64,000 nt of DNA from an uncultured Nostoc sp. (GCF_937863485.1 NZ_CALMFY010000243.1:1-64000); one strand, 5' to 3'; counted from the stretch's first letter, positions 1-9,280 are shown. Notes: generated by a model not told the origin, from the letters alone. Translations and numbers: made by a program.

Positions 1-55
1 TGTTCAGAGTATCAACAACTGTGATTTTTTACAAATGATTTAGGATTGCTATACC

Positions 56-304
56 ATGATTCATGAGTTACGAGAGAAGCTAGCTGCCCATAATCAAACA
101 CGAACAATGATGGATAAGACGCAGAATGCATTAGAAGAAGCAGAACGTGGGTTGAATACTTATTCTGAGCAGATGCTGCTGAGTGTTGCATCTCGCTATG
201 GCAAAAATAGTGATGAGTACGGGATGGCTGGTGGAACACGCAAGTCAGATTATCGACGGAAAGGACGCGCGGTAGTCAACCAAATGATCAAGCTTGCGGA
301 GTGA
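56..304 (+). CDS. conserved hypothetical protein, 82 aa
   Basis: This small soluble protein has a charged, probably helical or coiled-coil N-terminal half (residues 1-45, rich in E, K, Q) and a C-terminal half with the motif YGKNSDEYGMAGGTRKSD. I recognise this tail as recurrent in cyanobacterial hypothetical proteins, but no function is known to me. The start is the ATG at 56; no clear ribosome binding site precedes it. It is transcribed away from the left border of the window and converges on the DUF2267 gene at 401-952. Composition is like its neighbours. It is probably real, but could be a shortened copy of a longer family member. Confidence 0.5.
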   Translation: MIHELREKLAAHNQTRTMMDKTQNALEEAERGLNTYSEQMLLSVASRYGKNSDEYGMAGGTRKSDYRRKGRAVVNQMIKLAE

Positions 305-400
305 TTGTCTAAATAAACTCACATTAATGGTTGTGAATCAGTAAACCTATAATAAAAAAGCCTGTTTGTGATGATTATTCGCAAACAGACTTGACTTTTT

Positions 401-952
401 TTAACTTTCTAATTCAGCCTGCTCCCAAAGCTCACGGATACGGTCAGGGAGCAAGCCAGCAATTTCCTGAATCCGCTCTTGGGAAAGTTGGTCTTTGGTG
501 GCAGAAAACACCGCTTTAACTGCTTGCTCTACCTCGACTGTTCCTGGGAGTCCTCCTTCATTAGCAACCCGCCTGAGAAATAAATTGGAATCAATTCCAA
601 GGGGAGCCGGGCCTGTCAAAGGTTGACGGATTCGACTTAAAAATTTCACAATGGGATTGGTGTCTTTCCAGAGGTCAGCTATTTCAAACTGGAGTGCTTT
701 TTCATCAGTAGGTATAGCCTCTGTATGTAGTTCTGCCTCGACGCGATCAATTGTGTCCGTGGTCATCACGTCACGCATAACGCGAAACACAACTTCGGTA
801 AAGTCTCTTGCATCATAGGGATCTGCAAATCCGGCTTTGACCTGGACTTTTTCTAGGAACGAGCGATGTTCGTCGGGGATTACAGATCGAGAATCTTCAA
901 TCTCCGTTGGGTCAATTTCTGGAACATTTGTTCTAAATGATTCATCAGGCAT
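401..952 (-). CDS. DUF2267 domain protein
   Basis: This 183-aa soluble protein is built from two related helical segments. The first, around residues 30-95, begins FLEKVQVKAGFADPYDA. The second, around 115-180, begins FLRRVANEGGLP and ends LLPDRIRELWEQA. The pattern of a Gly-Phe-x-Asp turn, an alternating Ala/Val helix and a final LPxxLRxLW motif is that of the DUF2267 family, whose biochemical function is unknown. The first 27 residues are acidic and likely disordered. The ATG start at 952 is divergent from the dienelactone hydrolase gene at 1237, so the 284-bp gap probably holds both promoters. Family call is by motif recognition only. Confidence 0.72.
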   Translation of the reverse strand: MPDESFRTNVPEIDPTEIEDSRSVIPDEHRSFLEKVQVKAGFADPYDARDFTEVVFRVMRDVMTTDTIDRVEAELHTEAIPTDEKALQFEIADLWKDTNPIVKFLSRIRQPLTGPAPLGIDSNLFLRRVANEGGLPGTVEVEQAVKAVFSATKDQLSQERIQEIAGLLPDRIRELWEQAELES

Positions 953-1236
953 TGTTTTTTCTTGTGCTTTTTAATATTGAGTCTTTATGCTTACCTTCAT
1001 TAAGGTCGCACAAATCAAAAACCCTTAGTATCATCCAGAAGTTTGAGATATCATCTATTCAAAAGTTAGAAATTCATCTAATCTGTTCACAGCAGCAAAG
1101 TCATACTTAAGGGTAAGCGATTTCCATTCATTGAGTAGAGCAATACTCCTGGTGTTTTTGCCCATGTAGATATCGCCCATTGGTGTCGAAAAACAGTCAG
1201 AATAGATGAGTTGGTATAAAATCAGCCGAAACAAAG

Positions 1237-2034
1237 ATGGTAGAAACGACAAACATCGAAATTAACACCGCAAAAGTCAAAGTACCTAACAACGACTTAG
1301 AAATCGATGCTTACTTAGCTCAACCAGCACAAAAGGGAACCTTTGGGGCAGTTATAGTTTTTCCAGAAATTTTTGGAATCAACAGTAATATTCGAGATAT
1401 CACCGAATTAATAGCTAAACAAGGTTATGTAGCAATAGCACCCGCGCTGTATCAACGTATTGCTCCCGATTTTGAGGCTGACTTTAGCCCAGAAGATGTT
1501 GGCTATAGCCCAGAAAGCTATCGGCTTGGCTTAGAATACTATCAACAAGTAAAGTATCAAGAGATATTCAGTGATATTCAAGCTGCGATCGCTTACCTGA
1601 AAACTTTACCCAATGTCAAAGATGATGCGATCGGGGCTATTGGTTTTTGTTTTGGCGGTCATGTTGCTTACATAGCTGCAACTTTACCCGATATCAAAGC
1701 AACAGCTTCGTTCTATGGTGGTGGGATTACCACTGCTAGTTATGGTGAAGACACTCCAACCATTAATCGTACCTCGGAAATTAAAGGTACTATTTATGCA
1801 TTTTTTGGTACAAGAGATGCATTAATTTCACAAGAGGAAAACAAGCAAATTGAGGCAGAATTAAAAAAACATAATATAAATCATCGTGTATTCCGATACG
1901 ACGCCGGACACGGATTCTTCGCCGGATTCTTCAAAGACCAATACCCATTTTTAGCCCAGCACCCAAGTTATAATTCTGAAGCTGCTCCTGATGCTTGGAA
2001 GCATGTTCTAGAACTGTTTCAAAATAACTTGTGA
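1237..2034 (+). CDS. dienelactone hydrolase family protein
   Basis: This is a 265-aa alpha/beta hydrolase of the dienelactone hydrolase family, which hydrolyses cyclic or activated esters in the cytoplasm; the true substrate is not known. The catalytic triad is visible: nucleophile Cys138 in GFCFGG, Asp194 in GTRDAL and His225 in DAGHGFF. Glu44 in FPEIFG matches the family's conserved glutamate that positions the Cys. Length is slightly above the usual 230-250. No signal peptide is present. The ATG start is preceded by an AAAG-rich stretch rather than a strong Shine-Dalgarno. The gene stands alone, divergent from the DUF2267 gene, inside the presumed nifD element. Confidence 0.88.
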   Translation: MVETTNIEINTAKVKVPNNDLEIDAYLAQPAQKGTFGAVIVFPEIFGINSNIRDITELIAKQGYVAIAPALYQRIAPDFEADFSPEDVGYSPESYRLGLEYYQQVKYQEIFSDIQAAIAYLKTLPNVKDDAIGAIGFCFGGHVAYIAATLPDIKATASFYGGGITTASYGEDTPTINRTSEIKGTIYAFFGTRDALISQEENKQIEAELKKHNINHRVFRYDAGHGFFAGFFKDQYPFLAQHPSYNSEAAPDAWKHVLELFQNNL

Positions 2035-2282
2035 TCTGATTTCAGGCTAATCAATTTTAGTAAAAAATGTTCGTAGTGAGGACTTTAGTCCGAAGTCTTC
2101 ATTACATAACAAAGTTTTTGTTATGGGTATTTTGCCGGACATCATTTAACAATTCAGAATTGAAAATCTCCATCAAGCTAGAAAATTGATGAGGTTATGT
2201 ATAAACGTAGCCTGTTGTAGACATCGCTAAATTTTATTTTTTAAGTGTAGTTTCAATTTAGTTTTTTAATTTTGAGTCAAGT

Positions 2283-3167
2283 ATGCAGCAATTCAAAGTA
2301 ACATCAGAAAGTTTGAATATACGTTCAGCACCTATTGTTGACGATGGCAATCGAATAGCAGTTCTTCCAAAAGGACATATTGTATCTAAAATCGAAAATT
2401 CGGATAATCACAAGTGGTGGAAGGTTGCAACTATTATCGAAGGAAAAACTTTAGAAGGTTTTGTAGCTCATAAATTTCTTAGTCCAGTCACAATCTTTGC
2501 CATCAAGACTCTTCTTGAGATTGGTGAAATTCCTATTCATCAGGCAGATGGAGAATCTGCATTTTTCTATGAAGCAGGTATGAGCATTAATGCTGATGGT
2601 GCGCCTAATACTTATCATCCAGCAGATACAGGGATTGATTTTTTGGCAAATGCTGGGCATCCGGGTAACTGGTGGGCACTAGCTGTAGATAGAGACGGAA
2701 ATCCGTTTATTCAAGGCAGTACCGATCTATATCCTGGATACTATATTTCTACAACTGCATTATTCGACTCTGGATTTGTCAAACAAGATCCACGCCGATA
2801 TGTTGATTCAACAAAGATCCAGTATATTGTTCTTCCGGAAAACGCTGATTTCAGAAAGCTTACAGGCGTTAAATTAGGAGATTTTGCAGTTGTTTACAAC
2901 ACTAATAATGAAAAACTCATTTTTGCAATTTATGCTGATATTGGGCCTAAGAACCAAATAGGGGAGGGTTCAGTAGCTCTGTCTCAGGCTCTTGGAAACG
3001 ATCCATTCGTGCGCTCAAGAGTTAGGCGAGGAATTCCCAAAGACATCATTTATGTTGTTTTCCCAGGTTCTGGGAATGGACAGCCAAGAAAAACTTCAGA
3101 TATAGAAGCTGAAACTAAACGGCTTTTTGAAATATGGGGTGGCGTAGAACGGATAAAGTCCTTATAA
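2283..3167 (+). CDS. SH3-domain protein with GH75 chitosanase-like domain
   Basis: This 294-aa protein has two parts. Residues 1-68 form a bacterial SH3-like domain (motifs LNIRSAP, KWWKVATI, GFVAHKFL), commonly used to bind cell wall. Residues 80-280 resemble the glycoside hydrolase family 75 (fungal-type chitosanase) fold, with ADGESAFFYEAGMSINADG, a Gly-Asn-Trp-Trp segment and the signature YADIGPKNQIGEGSVALSQ. In that family the acidic residues around the ADIGP and GEGS motifs are functionally important. No signal peptide is apparent, so export is uncertain. The gene is isolated; a 9-bp-arm hairpin at 3309-3331 lies just downstream. The catalytic assignment is inferred from motifs. Confidence 0.72.
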   Translation: MQQFKVTSESLNIRSAPIVDDGNRIAVLPKGHIVSKIENSDNHKWWKVATIIEGKTLEGFVAHKFLSPVTIFAIKTLLEIGEIPIHQADGESAFFYEAGMSINADGAPNTYHPADTGIDFLANAGHPGNWWALAVDRDGNPFIQGSTDLYPGYYISTTALFDSGFVKQDPRRYVDSTKIQYIVLPENADFRKLTGVKLGDFAVVYNTNNEKLIFAIYADIGPKNQIGEGSVALSQALGNDPFVRSRVRRGIPKDIIYVVFPGSGNGQPRKTSDIEAETKRLFEIWGGVERIKSL

Positions 3168-3308
3168 AAGTGTAGCTTATACAAATTTAGGGCGATCGCA
3201 ATACCAAAAATACTGACTCCAACAAATCGTAAATCCAAAATCAAAAATTGAGTGACGTTGATTTGAGTGAACAGCCAATTTACACTAGTTTGCCTACATT
3301 TGATTAAA

Positions 3309-3331
3309 GCTCGGTTCTAGGTGAACCGAGC
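3309..3331 (+). terminator. hairpin downstream of the chitosanase-like gene
   Basis: Perfect 9-bp arms GCTCGGTTC / GAACCGAGC are separated by a 5-base loop. No T-run follows, so it may be a terminator of the factor-independent type only in part, or a simple mRNA-stabilising stem. Confidence 0.4.
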
Positions 3332-3373
3332 ATTGATTGAAATTTTAGTTGATGATCGTCATGGTGCTTAGAG

Positions 3374-3510
3374 GATGTTTTAAAAGTCCCGAAAGTTATA
3401 ATTTTGCAGTTCTGCACTGGGTTAAGTACAACGCCAAATTCAGGTTTTAGCTATGTACTAAGATGCAATGCTTTGCTAACTATGAGAGCAAAAAACCTTT
3501 TTAAAACATC
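3374..3510. repeat. MITE-like element with 12-bp terminal inverted repeats
   Basis: GATGTTTTAAAA at 3374-3385 is the perfect inverse of TTTTAAAACATC at 3499-3510; the similarity extends a few imperfect bases outwards (about 3370-3515). The interior has no open frame. The termini resemble those of small non-autonomous IS derivatives that are common in Nostoc. It lies in the 390-bp gap between the chitosanase-like gene and the 3' end of ocp. Confidence 0.6.
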
Positions 3511-3557
3511 ATCTTAGATAAGCGCAATTGCTTTTGTATTAACAGAGCAAAGAAGTT

Positions 3558-4517
3558 TTACTTGCGAGTTAGGTTAAGCAGTTCTTTGGGAGAAGCAAGT
3601 AAGTCAATAGCCACGAAGTAAATTTGATCTTGAGGATTGAGTAAAAATCGCCAAGCAATGTTCATGCCAACATTACCTCCAAACCAAGGAGTTTCGACGG
3701 TACCAGTAATTTTATGCTGTGTATAACCATCTTCTATAGTTTCCGAGACGCCTTTGGTTGGCTTCATCACTAACCCTTGTCCCTCATCTCGTAGGTAGGA
3801 AGTGATCGCTTCTCGACCAACAATTGGTTTTTGGAAGGGTGGTTGCAGCGCTCCGTTGTTAGCAAATAAAGCAACAGCAGCTTCAAAGTTATCTCCATTC
3901 ATGGCTTCAATGTATTTCAGCACTGTCGGTGCTGTCACTCCCTCAATAGTAAATTGGGGACTTAGGGATGCACGTGGGAACTTAAAGTTTATGACTTGCG
4001 CCTGTTTGTCTTTAGCCAGAGACGGATCGAACCCCATATTTACTACAGTATTGCGTAGTACAGTAATTTGCTGACTTTGATCGATTCTCTGAACTGCTTG
4101 TAACACTGTTTTAACTTGAGTTGACATTTGATAGCCAACTGGCATGGGAGTGACGATACCCTCTTTCATCCACTCTCCTAATTGCCACCAGAATCCCAAT
4201 TTAGCGTTGACACCAAAGTATGAATAGGAACGGCTGATAGGAGTATCAGCATTACCTGCTAAATCTCTCATTAATTGTGTTTGTTCATCATGAGACATCT
4301 GCTTAATTTGGTTGAATATACCTTCCATTAATTGGAGATTTGCTTTTCCGGGAGCAGCCGGAGTAATTGTACGACCTAATTCAGCGTAGGCATACCAGAG
4401 AAATGCCAGTTGATCCTCAATGTTGAGTTCAGCAAACATTGCTGTAGTGGCTGGAACAGCATCTGCCACTTGAGTGTTAGAGAAAATATTGCGTGCGGAT
4501 TCGATAGTATAACTCAT
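3558..4517 (-). CDS. ocp: orange carotenoid protein
   Basis: OCP is the blue-light photoreceptor that binds a ketocarotenoid and quenches energy in the phycobilisome. At 319 aa the protein has full family length. The all-helical N-terminal domain (residues 1 to about 165) has FLWYAYAELG and FWWQLGEWM, which carry carotenoid-contacting aromatic residues. The C-terminal NTF2-like domain (about 190-319) keeps the Tyr in VLKYIEAMN and the Trp in NIAWRFLL that hydrogen-bond the keto group. The ATG start is clear. No fluorescence recovery protein gene is adjacent. It is unusual that such a photoprotection gene appears to sit within the nifD element. Confidence in identity is high. Confidence 0.95.
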   Translation of the reverse strand: MSYTIESARNIFSNTQVADAVPATTAMFAELNIEDQLAFLWYAYAELGRTITPAAPGKANLQLMEGIFNQIKQMSHDEQTQLMRDLAGNADTPISRSYSYFGVNAKLGFWWQLGEWMKEGIVTPMPVGYQMSTQVKTVLQAVQRIDQSQQITVLRNTVVNMGFDPSLAKDKQAQVINFKFPRASLSPQFTIEGVTAPTVLKYIEAMNGDNFEAAVALFANNGALQPPFQKPIVGREAITSYLRDEGQGLVMKPTKGVSETIEDGYTQHKITGTVETPWFGGNVGMNIAWRFLLNPQDQIYFVAIDLLASPKELLNLTRK

Positions 4518-5547
4518 GCTTATTACCTCAAAGATTTACCTATTCAGTGGTTGCTTTCAGCTACATTTTGTAGCTTGGGGATAAATCTAGGGGATTTTTC
4601 CGGGATGATACAACTATCCCTAGATATCCAAGTCCGAATCATTATCATTCCCTACTCTGGTATCATAACTGGCAAAGGTTAATAAAAGACTAAGATTTAG
4701 AAGATTTATCTGATGTATATCATTGAATTAAATGTATATTAACTATTAGTTTTTCAATTTTATAGTCTAATAAAAGTAGTTTTTTTAAAATCTATCTTCC
4801 TTGAGGAATGTATTTATCTATATAGGATCTATCTATATAGATAAATATATCTTCGTTTAAGAGTTTTTTAGCAATGAAAATATAATTTTGTAATTGCTCA
4901 ACTTTGTTTTTTTTTAATTACTGTATGTGTTGCAGCAGATCGATCTCTAGGCGGAGGCTGGGTTAAATAAAGTGAAATCCGTATAATGTAAGCCTGTTGG
5001 TTCATTTATTAGTAAGACGCAACTTCCAAATTTTTTGCGATCGCCAGGGCAAACGCATCTAAATTACTCTTGATCACAACCAAGGTTAAGAATTAACGAA
5101 AAAATCAGCATTTCTCGTTTAGTTTAGTTTCCAAGACTCAAAGTGATGCCTAAATCTTTAGCAATAAGCATAGGTTAATGAGATTAGTTCCCCATCTATT
5201 GAGAATAGATTGCTCTTGTTGATATAATGCAGCCGCCCTGTTGCGATCGCCGTTTGGTTAGGGGATAGCTCTAGCTCAATCTTTTGGCTGCCGAGTTGGG
5301 GTCAAACTATGATCTGACAATAATTGCTCCTTATGAAGTAAAAAATAAATGTTTATACTTGTATAGTATTTATATAGCAGCAAAAACACTATCCCAAAGC
5401 CTAAAAAATAATCTCTTGTAGATTAAAGAAACACTTAAACTGATTTGCCAAATTAAGCTTAATATTCTTTACATTAAAGAGCTTCCGTCTCAATTAGGGT
5501 AAATATATGGACAATTTCCGTAACCTAAACAATAAAAAGAATTACGC
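4518..5547. other. 1-kb intergenic region upstream of ocp
   Basis: No convincing gene is seen. The ocp-proximal part contains an imperfect dyad around ATCTAGGGGA and TATCCCTAGAT (about 4585-4630) and then the AT-rich palindrome listed separately. Bases 5049-5140 form one copy of a dispersed repeat whose second copy is at 32113-32220. The right end should hold the SDR promoter; an AT-rich leader precedes the ATG at 5548. Confidence 0.5.
4811..4847. repeat. 15-bp-arm AT-rich palindrome upstream of ocp
   Basis: TATTTATCTATATAG (4811-4825) and CTATATAGATAAATA (4833-4847) are perfect inverse copies with a 7-base loop. It lies about 300 bp upstream of the ocp start codon. It could be an operator-like dyad, a cruciform, or a chance product of AT-rich sequence. 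Confidence 0.5.
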
Positions 5548-6282
5548 ATGTCAGAAATTGAGAAGAAAGTCGTTTTAATTACGGGTGCAAGCAGCGGCAT
5601 CGGTGAAGCTAGCGCCCGCTTACTCGCTGGTAGAGGCGCACATGTGGTATTAGGTGCGCGTCGCACCGATCGCCTGGAAACTCTTGTGACGGCAATTCGC
5701 AACGAGGGTGGTTCAGCGCACTATAAGCAGTTAGATGTCACGCAACGCAATGACATGGAGGAATTTGTCGGATTCGCTCAAAAGACGTTTGGCCGCATCG
5801 ACGTAATTGTGAACAATGCAGGCGTCATGCCGCTTTCAAAACTGGAAGCCCTCAAGGTTGAGGAATGGAATCGGATGATCGACGTAAACATTCGAGGTGT
5901 CCTGCATGGTATTGCTGCTGGATTACCAATTATGAAAGAACAGGGATTTGGTCAGTTCATCAACATATCATCAATTGGTGGACATGCAGTAAGTCCCACC
6001 GCAGCCGTTTACTGTGCTACGAAGTTTGCAGTGGGTGCTATTTCCGAGGGACTGCGCCAGGAAGTCAGCGACATCCGGGTAACAGTGATTTCCCCTGGAG
6101 TAACGGAATCAGAACTGGCCGATAGTATTTCGGATAGCGAGGCGCGTCGGGGGATGCAGGATTTCCGGCAGATTGCTATTCCACCAGAGGCTATTGCTAG
6201 AGCGATCGCATTTGCGATCGAACAACCTAACGACGTTGATGTTAGCGAAATCATTGTGCGCCCCACCGCCAGCCCTTATTGA
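5548..6282 (+). CDS. short-chain dehydrogenase/reductase
   Basis: This 244-aa protein is a classical SDR, an NAD(P)-dependent oxidoreductase acting on an unknown alcohol or carbonyl. It has the cofactor motif TGASSGIG (12-19), the NNAG motif (89-92), Ser142 and the catalytic pair Tyr155/Lys159 in YCATK. Arg residues just after the second strand (GARRTDR) suggest preference for NADPH. The C-terminal IIVRPTASPY is typical of the YdfG-like or clavaldehyde dehydrogenase-like subgroup. Length is normal. The gene stands alone on the plus strand; codon use is somewhat more GC-rich than that of its neighbours, hinting at a different origin. Substrate cannot be told from sequence. Confidence 0.9.
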   Translation: MSEIEKKVVLITGASSGIGEASARLLAGRGAHVVLGARRTDRLETLVTAIRNEGGSAHYKQLDVTQRNDMEEFVGFAQKTFGRIDVIVNNAGVMPLSKLEALKVEEWNRMIDVNIRGVLHGIAAGLPIMKEQGFGQFINISSIGGHAVSPTAAVYCATKFAVGAISEGLRQEVSDIRVTVISPGVTESELADSISDSEARRGMQDFRQIAIPPEAIARAIAFAIEQPNDVDVSEIIVRPTASPY

Positions 6283-6423
6283 TTTTAAGGATTGGATACC
6301 AGCTTCTTTAAAGAAAAACTTATTTCATTTGCGATCGCTGGAGAATCAGCAAATTATGTTACGCTGTCAAAGCTATTTGCCAGATGATGAATAGACCTAA
6401 ATTCCGAAAATTAAAACCATCTA

Positions 6424-6630
6424 ATGCAGCTTTCTCTTTTTACTGATTCCATACATCCGGCTCTTGCACCAACAAATCTTACAAGCTCACGTCATCCTAT
6501 TCACAGATGGGTAAATTTCATAGCTGGATATTCACCTGAGTTCGTCTCAGCATGTATCCAAGAAGCTGGTTTATCTTCGGGAGATACAATTTTAGATCCT
6601 TTCGGTGGTTTAGGAACTACACCAGTCTAG
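6424..6630 (+). pseudogene. truncated DNA methyltransferase, N-terminal fragment
   Basis: The 68 codons begin MQLSLFTDSIHPALAPTNL, then HPIHRWVNFIAGYSPEFV, and reach DTILDPFGGLGTT, which is the S-adenosylmethionine-binding motif I (DPFxGxGTT) of N4/N6 amino-methyltransferases. The frame stops six bases after this motif and no further methylase sequence is seen downstream. A complete enzyme would need the DPPY/SPPY motif and some 200 or more further residues, so this is a dead 5' fragment. Just downstream lies a short hairpin built on GTGCGTTG / CAACGCAC (about 6641-6666), suggesting that insertion of a small repeat coincided with loss of the 3' part. Confidence 0.72.
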
Positions 6631-7310
6631 TTTTGTAGAGTGCGTTGTCGCAAAGCGCAACGCACCACAATATCACCCAAATATCTGAGAGCGATGTCTA
6701 CGACAAGCCGCTTTGCGTCTACGCAATTATTTGGGCTTGACAAAATTTTGAGTAATTGCACACATCCTAAGTTGTCGCTGTTGGTTTCTTTCCATTCTTG
6801 CTCTCCACACTGGCAATGAACTCAGGTATTCTTTACTTTGAAAAATTTCCGGCGTTGCTGAATTAGGGGATGATTTCGCACAATTGATAACGAATTAATA
6901 ATGGTTTTAACCGCCAATTCATCCCGCATTTATGCAACGCCAAATTTCCGTATAGATCAGCCTAAGAGAATTCTGGCAAATCTGCAATGGTTTTTGCTAC
7001 AAGTGCGATATTTGTCATGAATGCGCGAACTACTGAAATGAGAAAGCAAACTGGGGTTTAAGAAAGTAAAATGCCATTTTGCTAACTAAATTCGACTTTA
7101 TCGATATTTCTGTGCTGTAATGACCAGTTAGGATTATCGTGATGGCAGTGCGATCGCAAAGCATAACGCTTAAATACAGCCTGTATTCTGTCTAAATGTG
7201 TGTATTAGATAGAAAAATTCTGGATAACTATCCCAAATCGGGTAATTATACGGAAAGTTTCCGTCTAATAAATAGTTAGACTTTCAAATAGTTTATAGAT
7301 AAGTGTCTAT
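6631..7310. other. intergenic region with palindromic repeats
   Basis: The region holds the GTGCGTTG / CAACGCAC hairpin next to the methylase fragment, a copy of the common Nostoc palindrome family reading CGATGTCTACGAC, and at about 6845-6950 an inverted repeat with arms GGCGTTGC / GCAACGCC flanking GGGATGA / TCATCCC, which looks like a remnant of a small IS-derived element. No open frame is convincing. The last 100 bp are AT-rich and probably carry the promoter of the nuclease gene at 7311. Confidence 0.45.
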
Positions 7311-8183
7311 ATGAATAGTACGGAATACGAACTTTTCGTTCGAGATATACAGCAGATTTTGCTGAAAGCACAAGCTTTAAAATCCATCAGAGTTGATCAC
7401 AATATAAAGCTTAAAGGGGTAAGTGGCCAAGAACACCAGATTGATGTTTATTGGGAGTATCGTATCGCTGGAGTTACTCACCGCGTCGCATTAGAATGCA
7501 AGCTTCATAAAACAAGGGTTGACATAGGTATTGTTAGAGATTTTTGGGGTGTTCTAGATGACGTATCTGGTTTACGCGGAGTCATTATCTCACCAGTTGG
7601 CTTTACATCAGGTGCAAAAACATATGCTACTAGCAAAGGTATTGGGCTTAAAGTTTTGAGAGAAGCTAAAGATACTGACTACAAAGAACGATTAAGGGCT
7701 ATTCACATCAATTTAACTGCAAGGCTTCCTTTAAATCCTAGGCTGCAAATGAATCTCGATGAAAGCTGGCTTGCATCAAATTTAACTCCTCAACGACAAG
7801 AATTAATCCGGAGAATAGAATCCACATCAGTGATTGAAACTCAAGGAGTAATTATTGAGGATAGAGATAGCGGAGAAACAATTATACTTTCTAAGCTTTT
7901 AGCTTATTTACCAGTTCTCGACTTAGAAAATATTTCAGGTACTCATACTTGGAAAAAGACTTTTATAAACGGTTATTGGGTTGAGCAGTCAAGTCAGTTG
8001 GAGCTTAAGTTATCAAGTGTAAAGGTTGATTATGAAGTCGGAGAAGCAACTGATCAGATTGTTATAGATGGTGGTGACATTGCTAATACTTTAGTTCAAG
8101 ATGCATTAGAGGGAACCCTTCTTTTTGTGAATGAGAAAGGTAGCGTTATGGGAGATATTGAATTAGAGGGAATTCATTATTGA
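7311..8183 (+). CDS. restriction endonuclease-like protein (Mrr-type PD-(D/E)XK fold)
   Basis: The 290-aa protein has an N-terminal nuclease-like domain (about residues 1-125). The sequence HQIDVYWEYR followed by VALECKLHK gives the Asp...Glu-x-Lys arrangement of the PD-(D/E)XK superfamily, and a following RDFWGVLDDVSGLRGVIISPVGFTSGA segment resembles Mrr-like type IV restriction enzymes, in which a Gln or Asp helix follows the ECK motif. Residues 180-290 form a separate beta-rich region of unknown role. No methylase partner is adjacent, which suits a modification-dependent enzyme, but this is inference. The ATG is chosen because it is preceded by a stop-rich AT leader. Confidence 0.7.
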   Translation: MNSTEYELFVRDIQQILLKAQALKSIRVDHNIKLKGVSGQEHQIDVYWEYRIAGVTHRVALECKLHKTRVDIGIVRDFWGVLDDVSGLRGVIISPVGFTSGAKTYATSKGIGLKVLREAKDTDYKERLRAIHINLTARLPLNPRLQMNLDESWLASNLTPQRQELIRRIESTSVIETQGVIIEDRDSGETIILSKLLAYLPVLDLENISGTHTWKKTFINGYWVEQSSQLELKLSSVKVDYEVGEATDQIVIDGGDIANTLVQDALEGTLLFVNEKGSVMGDIELEGIHY

Positions 8184-8238
8184 TAGTCAATTAACTCATC
8201 CCTCCCGTAGCTACAATATACTAGCTCCTAAAATCTAA

Positions 8239-8514
8239 AATGATAAATCAGATCATGAAGTAGAAGTTCAACTTATTCTTGATACAGAGCGAGATCATTA
8301 TCAGGGGATGAATGTTGGCTGGCAAGGGTCTAACCGTATTTATCGCTGCATTATGCATTTTGATATTAGAGATGGTAAAATTTGGCTTCAGCAGAATTTG
8401 ACCGATCAAAATCCAGCCGAGGAGTTAGTTGCTATGAAAGTATCAAAGGAAGACATTGTGCTAGGTTTACAACCTCCATACAAACGACAGTACACAGAGT
8501 ACGGTATCGCTTAA
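8239..8514 (+). pseudogene. xisI: xisI remnant, N-terminally truncated
   Basis: The frame reads EVEVQLILDTERDHYQGMNVGW, IYRCIMHFDIRDGKIWLQQNLTDQNPAEEL, KEDIVLGLQPPYKRQYTEYGIA: the full C-terminal three quarters of XisI, the family named after the fdxN-element excision controlling factor. Roughly the first 30 residues are missing; a stop codon (8236-8238) interrupts where they should be, and the only in-frame ATG (8308) would remove a further quarter. The usual partner xisH is absent. XisI/XisH pairs are spread widely in cyanobacterial genomes and are not specific to the fdxN element. Identification of the family is confident; loss of function is inferred. Confidence 0.82.
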
Positions 8515-8701
8515 ATTTTCCTATTTATTAGGTACATTGTTGCAAAGGCGCAATGCACCATAATCTCAAGCAATTTGATAATATTAACAAAGTGAGCGAT
8601 GCCGAACAGTCGGTCGTAGACATCGCCTACGACCCAAATCTAAGCGATGTCTACGACGGGCTAACGCCTACGCCCTCTTCAACAGAGAAAGCAAAAACAC
8701 T

Positions 8702-9280
8702 ATGGCAAAGCGTAAAAAAAGCAATCTCCAGTGGATTAAAGAAACGCTTGAATTAAAACCTGACCATCGCTGGGAATCTCCATCAGGCTACAAAATATTT
8801 GTCGCAGATCGAGGCGCTGTTCGCTTCAATGTTCCCCAGGATTGGGTTTTTGAGCCACAAGAAAAATCATTCAAGTTCCTCGATAAAAAACCGCCCAACG
8901 ATGATTGCTGTCTGGAAGTATCTTTTAATCGTCTGCCACCCAACGACTGGAGCCAGTTTCCGCTAAAATCCACATTGAAGAAAATCATGGAAGACGACAG
9001 TCGCAACGTCATTGCTAAGGGAGAAATTTTTACCATTAAGCGCCAAACCGCCAGGATTGTTTGGACAGAGATGAAGTTTATTGACACTCAGGAAGAACCA
9101 CGCGAAGCTTTTTCGCGGACTTGCATTGGTTTGGGGTCGAATGTTCAGTGCTTGATTACATTCGATTATTGGGTAGATCAAGCAGAGCCACTAATACCCA
9201 TTTGGGATGAAGTGATACGTAGTCTCACATTAGGGTTATATATCCGTGACCCAATGACTGGTCTAGCTTTCCCAGACTGA
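8702..9280 (+). CDS. conserved hypothetical protein, 192 aa
   Basis: This is a soluble protein with a basic N-terminus (MAKRKKSNLQ) and a mixed alpha/beta body. Motifs include YKIFVADRGAVRFNVPQDWVFEP and the C-terminal SLTLGLYIRDPMTGLAFPD, giving it the look of a compact single-domain protein. I recognise the general type from other cyanobacterial genomes but not a named family. The start is the ATG at 8702. Directly upstream, 8590-8690 is made of palindromic repeat sequence (CGATGTCTACGACGG), so its promoter must be within or before this repeat. No signal peptide or membrane helix is present. Confidence 0.65.
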   Translation: MAKRKKSNLQWIKETLELKPDHRWESPSGYKIFVADRGAVRFNVPQDWVFEPQEKSFKFLDKKPPNDDCCLEVSFNRLPPNDWSQFPLKSTLKKIMEDDSRNVIAKGEIFTIKRQTARIVWTEMKFIDTQEEPREAFSRTCIGLGSNVQCLITFDYWVDQAEPLIPIWDEVIRSLTLGLYIRDPMTGLAFPD

